From the NCBI GenBank assembly GCA_963932465.1, contig OZ010791.1, forward strand, positions 321,528,283-321,592,282: a DNA stretch of 64,000 nucleotides, in the 5' to 3' direction. Positions 57,420 to 64,000 of this stretch are shown piece after piece. This DNA comes from Maratus speciosus (Eukaryota; Arthropoda; Arachnida; Araneae; Salticidae). The position numbers were made by a program, and so were the translations under genes. The notes beneath the pieces were generated by a model. The model made no database searches. It was not told where the DNA came from and was given only the letters and a program-made list of their open reading frames with translations. How positions within the stretch are numbered: position 1 is the stretch's first letter; each line of letters begins with the position of its first letter.

Positions 57420-58630
57420 TCTTCTTGTTATTAATGTAGGATATTTATTTATTTATTTTTATTGATAGTTGAATAGCTTTTGTGATTACCCTGTGATCTA
57501 CATAAAAACTTTCCGAAGTGGCATGTGGCAATATAATTTTTTTAATCTCATTTTTAAATGATAAGAATTTAATTTTTTTTTCGGGAAGGTGGGGGGGGGG
57601 GGGGCGGTTTGTATTCAATTTTCGTAAAGCTGATATCATAAATCCTTTTCGATATTGCACTGATTATAATGAAAGTTTTGAACTTTTAGAGTAGTACAAG
57701 ATTAAAAACACAAAATATATTTAACAAAATACCGAAGTAATTTTTTTCTTAATGTTATTAAAGTGGAATATTTATTTTTAATTTTTTTTTACTCATAGTT
57801 AAATAGCTGTTGTGATTATCATCTGATACATATGTAAAATTGCCTCTGTGTCAATATAAATTTTTTTTAATCTAATTTTTAAATTATATTAATTTTCCTT
57901 TTTTGGGGAGAGGGGGGGGGGGGATTTTATTTGCAATTTTCGTACATCTAATATTTTAAATCTCTTTCGACATTCAACCGAGTATAATAAATATTTTAAA
58001 CTTTTAGAATAGGACAAGATTATAAAAAAATATATATTTATCCATGTACCTTAAAATCCCTTAACAGCTGACACTTCGGGATCGCGGAATTTGTCTGATG
58101 ATCGGAGATGTCTGCTTTTGTGAGGTAAAAATATACAAATATGTATGCGTATGCTTTGCGGATTAAAAAAGTATTCGCTATATAGAGGTGTCCGCTATTC
58201 GTGAATGTCCATTAACCGCCACAATGGATACTCCCGAGTACCGGACATCTCTACTTAGATAACCATAATGTAGAGTTGCATTTTTTGCAAAAGAACTTCT
58301 TGATTAAAGCATGGGTATTAAAGCAATGCCCCGTCCCCCTACGATTTAAGTGCCACCAAATTTAATGTGCAATATTTGTAAAGCTTATATTTTAAATCCG
58401 TTTCGAAATTGTACTGAATATAATCAATGTTTTGAACTTTTAAAGTAAAATAAGATTAAAAGAAAATCATATTCAAAATCATATTTATCATCAAAACAAA
58501 TATTTAGATAAATATTTTTTGCTTTTAATCTTGTTCTATTCCTGAAGTTCAAAATATTGATTATAATCAGTAAAATGTCGTAAAAGATTTAAATTATCAC
58601 CTTAACGAAAATTGCATACCAAAATTGGGA
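57420..58630. repeat. ~320-bp repeat: two direct units, one partial, one inverted partial
   Basis: Units at about 57420-57730 and 57735-58040 share 'atagtt.aatagct.ttgtgatta', poly-T, a G run (57590-57604; 57912-57923), then 'caattttcgta' and 'gaacttttagag.a..acaagatta'. Parts recur at 58370-58470 and inverted at 58515-58620. Confidence 0.7.
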
Positions 58631-58754
58631 GCACCAAAAAAATCAGGCTGTAGGGCGAGAAGGGGGGCGTGTGGAGGGGACAGGACCCCAGCCAAATATT
58701 TTTCCAGGATTCAACGTGGTCAAACATGGCTACGTATGATGCTTACAAAAAAAA

Positions 58755-58905
58755 ATGGATGCTATTAAGACGTTTGAAGTGTCTGAAATTCAGACGCAAA
58801 AAGTGTCTGGAAAAATTCAGACATTTTAAAATGTCTGAAAATTGAACACTCCGTTTCAGACACTTAAGTGTTTGATTTTCAGACATTTTAATTTACAGTA
58901 AGACG
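58755..58905. repeat. Cluster of GTCTGAAA/TTCAGAC motifs
   Basis: Eight or so TGTCTGAA or TTCAGACA words in alternating orientation, including CAGACATTTTAAAATGTCTG, a perfect 20-base palindrome. Resembles the cluster at 55900-56140. Confidence 0.6.
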
Positions 58906-60295
58906 CACACACGCAGAAAAAAAAATGAAAAAATAAATAAAGATTGCACGCATTTTTTCTGTATAGAAAAAAGTAAGTTAATTGGAGAAAGTGCTCCATT
59001 TTTAGCTGCGTTCGTAATTATATAAATACGTAGCACCCATAATCATCGTTCGGTCCGTCTGTCTGTCCGTCCGTCCATCTATAACAGAGCAAAAACTACC
59101 CAGCCGAATGGTCTGAAATTTTAAATATATAATTGTTGCAAAAATTTATCGCGTCATTTCAAATTTTAGGAAAATTGGATGCATAGTTTAATTACAGTCA
59201 AAAGTTTTCCGTTACATTACGGCCAATGGGAAAAATATATTTCACGTGCATTTTAATGATGTTACAGCCTTTCGAACAGAATGAAATTGATATGCACTTA
59301 TCAAGTGCACTAAAATATATATTCAGTACAATGCGCGGTGCAAATAATATTTGTAAAACTAGCTTTCCGTATTTTTCTCTTCCATGATTTTTTTTTTTAA
59401 TAATGCACATAAAGCATGTTAAAAAATCAAAAATTTTATAATCTTGAGATTTCTCTTTTTTTTTTTTTAAGTAAATTAATTTGGGAAATCAAAACATGAC
59501 TTTGTGTTTTTGAGAGAACAATTCGCAGTTAACCATGCTATATATATATATATAATTAATTACTTTTTTTAATTTACACCTTTATAAAAGAGGTGTTTTA
59601 TTGTCACATATGCAAATATACAAAGTAAAATTTTCTAAAAGCAATGCTAAACAGAGCATAACTATTGATTTTTAAGAAATACCCGACTTGTGGATATATA
59701 ACTAAAAGTTCAGAGAAATGCAGCATTTAAAATTATTTTAATTTAAAAGATTAAGTATTCAAGATTTCTTCTATTTTTATTTTAGACACAGATTATCAAT
59801 TTAAGAAATTATTTCTATCATACATAAATGAGATACTTGACGTCGAATCTGAACCGAGTAGGTATTGTGAATACGGATGATGAGACCATCACCAACTTTC
59901 TTCTATATTACCTATTTATGTAATACGCTAAGGTGACGATACCGGGACGGGCTCATCCTCGAAAAAACATATTGCAGCTATGTTAGGCTTAAGCATTCCA
60001 ATACCATATTATAAATCGAACAATTGCCTTATTTAATCTACGTTGTATCACATCTTTCTTCGTCATTTTCTCTAAAACATTCAAAAACTGTACAATTATA
60101 ATGTTATAAGTTCTGAATTTAAAAAAAAAAAACAGCTACCAACAACAGATTACCGATATAAACAAATGAACACCGTTGCAATTCAGAAGCACAAATTTCC
60201 AAATCTAGAAACAAATGAACGACTCTTTGAGCAATTCATTAAAATAAATAAATAAATAAATAATACGGTTAACATCCGATTTTGCTCATAAAATA
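58906..60295. other. Unassigned AT-rich DNA
   Basis: A CTGTCTGTCCGTCCGTCC tract at about 59058-59076, (TA)n at about 59540-59553 and (AAAT)n at 60241-60263. The 70-codon minus frame at 59198-59410 is unsupported. Confidence 0.4.
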
Positions 60296-61826
60296 CACTG
60301 CTCAAAACAATTAAAGGATATTTGAAGTTTTATATAAAATAAAGATATAAACGAAATTTTTTTTGCCGAAAATAGAAGAAGAGAATCACAAATGCAAATT
60401 TTTCTAGTTTTCAAACTGTGGAGTATGCAAATTTTGAGTTCGACGTCAGAAACGTCGCTTCAGCGTCAGTGAATGAAATTTGACTTTCAACTGGATAAAA
60501 GAGAATGAAGACAAAGATGATCGGCATTCAGTGATTGCTTTGTTTCGATGAGTACGATGTCTCAGCGAAGTCATTTGACAGATTCAGAAGCTTTGAGAAT
60601 TGTTGGTAGGTTAGAAGGGGGCCAAACTCAAGCCGAAGTAGCGCAAGCCATTGGAGTGTCACAAAGTGTCATTTCCAGGATCTGGAACCGTTTTTTGGAA
60701 AGTGGATGTGCAGGCCGAAGACCAGGGCAAGGTCGTAGACGGGCAACAACGCCCAATGAAGATCGGTATTTAGCGTTAACAGCTCGGAGACACCGAACCA
60801 TGAACGCTACTCTTCTCCAATAACACCTTCGCTCGGCTACAGGCACGACGATTTCAACTCAGACTGTCCGAAACCGGCTCCATGCTGTAGGTCTGTATGC
60901 TCGCCGACCTATGGTATGTGTTAGATTATCATCAAGGCATCGTCGCGACCGCAGGGAGTGGGCAACCGAGCATATCAACTGGAGGAGAAATGAATGGAGC
61001 AATATTCTGTTTTCTGACGAGTCCCGTTTTTCTGTGCATCCGGATAATAGGCGTATTTTCATCTGGAGAGACCGTGGCAGTAGGAATAATCCTGCGTTCG
61101 TGCACGAAAGTGTCAGATTTGGCGGTGGAGGAGTGTTGGTGTATGGTGGCATCTTCATTGACGGGCGCACTGACCTCTACATCATTCGAGATGGAGCTCT
61201 GACTGGTCACCGATATAGGGATGAGATCCTCAGACCTATTGTAGTCCCTTACGCTGCAGCAATAGGAGATAACTTCATTTTAATGGACGATAACTGCAGG
61301 CCACATCGTGCAAACCTGGTGGAGGATTTCCTTTTAGAGGAAGGAATCGTTCGAATGGAATGGCCAGCGTGTTCTCCAGACATGAATCCAATCGAGCACG
61401 TTTGGGACGCTCTATGAAGACGAGTTTCTGGCCGCCAACAACCCCCACAAACTCTCCAAGAACTGGAAAGAACTCTTCTGAAAGAGTGGGGCAGAATACC
61501 CCAACTCGTCATTAATAGCCTCATTGAGTCCATGCCTCAAAGGTGTTCAACGTTGCTGGCCGCCCGTGGAAACCATACCCCCTACTGAAAATGATTTTCT
61601 TTGAAGAAAACACCTTTTCTTATTCTTTTTTTCTCATATGCACAAATTGTGTTTTTTTCCTTTAGTACACAAATGCGCAATAAAATGCATTTTTTTCTGC
61701 CAAACATGTGTAATTTATTCTCATATAACCTACTATGTCTGTCGACCATGTATCAATCAGCTAAACAGTTTACCAGATACAAAATCCACCTAAAACTGCA
61801 ATATCCTTTAATTCTTTTGAGCAGTG
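60296..61826 (+). mobile_element. Tc1-like transposon, 1531 bp, TA duplication
   Basis: Ends CACTGCTCAAAACAATTAAA and the inverse TTTAATTCTTTTGAGCAGTG, about 27 bp of inverted repeat with one mismatch, flanked by TA (60294-60295, 61827-61828). One transposase gene fills the middle. Its base composition is clearly less AT-rich than its neighbours. Confidence 0.95.
60548..61588 (+). pseudogene. Tc1-family DD34E transposase with two nonsense codons
   Basis: A single frame of 346 codons from ATG 60548 to TGA 61586-61588, a normal length for Tc1 transposase. Residues about 8-55 form the first helix-turn-helix (EVAQAIGVSQSVISRIWNRF). A basic GRRPGQGRRRATT stretch follows, then the second DNA-binding region. 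The catalytic triad is D156 (ILFSDESRF), D247 (LMDDNCRPH) and E282 (SPDMNPIEHVWD), with 34 residues between the last two, so DD34E. A Gly-rich block (FGGGGVLVYGG) lies between them as usual. In-frame stops lie at codon 92 (TAA, 60821-60823) and codon 290 (TGA, 61415-61417). No frameshift was seen, so only two point changes separate it from an open gene. The enzyme cuts and pastes the element at TA sites. Confidence 0.95.
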
Positions 61827-61828
61827 TA

Positions 61829-63389
61829 TTTGTAAAAGCATATAAAAGTCGTTAAATGCATTGAAATGCTTCTTTCCCTTTTGTTTACATTTATAAGCAA
61901 ATGGTTTACGGCATACATAGTGGAATATTACGTAATTTATTGAATAAATATTATTTTGAGTGTTTTAAAACTAATTTTTATTTTGTGCTGTTTAAGAAAT
62001 GCGAAAAATGCTAAGCTTTAGCTAATAGCTTTTTCGTTTTGTTTTTAAGTCTATACTTATATCTCTATAAAAATGTAAAGATGGCAATAAGGGGCAGAAG
62101 GGTATAAGCTAAATTCAGTGTATTTCTGTGAAGTGTTTTGTACTGAATTATGTTTCGTTGCTAAATATTGCTTTGGCGACTATCGGCGTTTATTATAAAC
62201 AAAAGAAACTTTCTGTTGAAATTGTACTTTTTTATGCATTTTATCAGCTTTGAAAGTATTGCAAATAAAATTAATATTTCTTATCAATTCTTATTATAAT
62301 TAAAATATAAGAGTATATATATATATATATATATAATACCGTTTTAACATAGAAAGTTTCTAGATGGGAAAAGTCATATTAATGCAATTAATAGTTGCAA
62401 TTTTGCATTAAGCTTTACATTATTTTTGCAATTTACTTATTATGAATTAACTTTGAGAAATGATGCGGATTAAAATCATTAAAAATTTGCCGTTTAGTGT
62501 GTTATAGAATAATTCAAAATTAGTTTCCGAGTAGTAAAATAATTTGCAAGTCACAAAATTAATATCAAGTAAAGAATAATATATAAAAAAAGTCTTGTAG
62601 TATTTTTTTTAATTGTGTTGAGTGTTAAATGTTATTTAATTAGAAAGCATTCAACTAATAATATTAATAATAAAATACAAATCACATAAGTTCTTTCCCT
62701 GAAATAAAATATGACGTAATTAAAATGAATTATCACCAAAAAATATTACAGAAATCGTTCTGCCGGGCGTTGGTGTCTAACCCGCGTTCTCTACAAAAAT
62801 TCACAACTTTAAACTGACGCCTTAGACCACCAAGCTAGCCGGTTCTCGTCTAACTTTTCTCTAAAATTGAACAGTTTCTAGATTTAATTTCACGCATGTG
62901 CAAATGTGTCAATTTTGCAATGAACTGAATTTTTCCCTTAGCGTTCTCTTCTTGTTTAAAATTAATTAATAATGAAATGATACAATTTTTTAAATGATAT
63001 TCAATGATATAATTTCTTGTTTAAAATTAAATCCAATCTCATACTGCATACTATCTGTTAGTCAAAAAATGCATTCTTCAATGCAAAGCAGATCTTTTGT
63101 ATTTTTATTCGATCTCCTTTTGTTTTTATATGCAAGTTCGTTGATTTATTTTACTACCTGTAATCATGTCAGGTAGCGCCCCGCTCCCCCCAACAATTTT
63201 ATATTATTATAATACCCTTCTTTCTAATTGTAATTCATTATGGAATTTTGTGTCAATTGTTTGCATTTTGTTTTTGTTTTGTTTTAATTCCATCAGCATC
63301 TATTTATGTTACGGTCTAACAGAATATTTATTCATGGTCTAATGGAACATTTACCCACTGTCTAACATTTCTTTAACAAAATTTAAGAA
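61829..63389. other. AT-rich DNA with one tRNA-like sequence
   Basis: (TA)n at about 62312-62333. No gene. The tRNA-like sequence is listed separately. Confidence 0.4.
62760..62851 (-). other. tRNA-like (class II) relic
   Basis: The minus strand has TAGCTTGGTGGTCTAAGGCG, close to the A-box region of Leu/Ser tRNAs, and 57 bases later GGGTTAGACACC, a mutated B box. Terminal CCGG words could form part of an acceptor stem, but the T-arm does not pair properly. I read it as a tRNA pseudogene or SINE head. Confidence 0.4.
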
Positions 63390-64000
63390 CTAGAAAACAG
63401 GAATCCTGCCTTTTCAGAATTTAGTGTTCCCCACCGATAAAAATAAATATTTATAGTAATAAATATTACAAAACATATTTCAGTGTTAAGACTTAAAATA
63501 CACGGTTTTATTTTATAAAATGACACCGTTTGCATCCGCTGAAGAATTTCACATTTACGATCCAGTCTTAAACAACATATACAGAAACGTATGCATATGA
63601 TGTCACTATCGCGGAATAATATACAAACCCAGCAAAAAGTTATGTCGCCATTCAAGAAACTTGACAAAAAAATCAGGTATCTAATTATTAACAAGCCTTC
63701 ATCTGTTTGTAACAAAAATATGGATACTGAAAATTAAGTATAGTTTATAATAGCTCCATGTTTTATCAAAAATCATTCATTTATATTTTTTTCAAAATTC
63801 GGAGAATGTTATTACACACGGATTAATAAAATTGCATTCTTTCAGCTTTTAGATTGGAATTAAGTAAATGTGGAGAAAAAAAGTCACGCATATACACTTA
63901 AAATACATTTTTACAGCTGACGATATTCTTGACATATCAAGTATTTTAATTACAATTTAATTCAGTTATCATGAGAAAATGGCAACAAAATGATATAATA
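63390..64000 (-). repeat. Family A copy, minus strand, running off the window
   Basis: On the minus strand it ends with a slightly mutated hairpin, eight bases and CTAG at 63393-63390, followed by T. Upstream (rightwards) it follows the copies at 28.9-29.4 kb and 53.9-55.7 kb, with extra sequence at about 63810-63945. The 110-codon minus frame at 63383-63715 lies wholly in the repeat and is not a gene. Confidence 0.8.

Noticed and set aside
63383..63715. 110-codon minus-strand frame
   Set aside because: Entirely inside a family-A repeat copy; not conserved as a frame in other copies.
1..64000. CRISPR arrays, bacterial operons, rRNA genes
   Set aside because: The tandem repeats have no unique-spacer pattern, and composition, transposon types and poly-A signals are eukaryotic; no rRNA-like sequence was seen.

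Overview
The window is AT-rich eukaryotic DNA packed with transposable-element debris: long poly-A/T, poly-C and TA tracts, almost no long open frames, and many inverted-repeat elements. The families present (Gypsy-like Gag, Tc1 DD34E transposase, pogo/Tigger ends, Penelope-like GIY-YIG, OTU-bearing Helitron, many foldback MITEs) fit an arthropod. I think an arachnid, probably a spider, is most likely, but that is inference. No conserved multi-exon host gene could be assembled.

Layout. 1-1407: an LTR retrotransposon running leftwards off the window (LTR, primer-binding site, leader, Gag). 1588-2520: a broken 3' end of a non-LTR retrotransposon. 2.5-9.4 kb: foldback elements and tRNA-like scraps, including a 457-bp MITE and a 2.36-kb foldback. 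11.0-13.05 kb: a cluster of four alternating ~290-bp MITEs around a 69-bp-arm perfect palindrome, with two copies of a second ~200-bp MITE. 13.1-16.8 kb: the only two unexplained, intact, protein-like open frames, each with a close AATAAA signal: a small membrane protein and a 343-residue protein with a possible H2B-like histone-fold N-terminus.

20853-28815: a complete Helitron with 5' TC, 3' hairpin and CTAG. It sits precisely inside a copy of another repeat (family A here), which itself ends in a hairpin plus CTAG. Its OTU-Rep-helicase gene carries one frameshift and one nonsense codon. The Helitron also carries a 30-bp minisatellite that recurs in a larger array at 49.2-49.9 kb.

29-40 kb is mostly MITEs, degenerate tandem repeats and unassigned AT-rich DNA, with a possible BED-finger exon and a short conserved transposon-type frame. 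40.3-43.2 kb is a nested stack: hAT-like end, Tigger, foldback MITE, piggyBac-like MITE. 46119-47545 is a 5'-truncated Penelope-like element with a 10-bp target duplication and a hammerhead-like motif. 54257-55510 is a non-autonomous hAT element with an exact 8-bp duplication, inserted in a family-A copy. 60296-61826 is a near-complete Tc1 element with two nonsense codons.

The genes do not form a pathway. The window records successive insertions, and the element-in-element junctions give their relative order.
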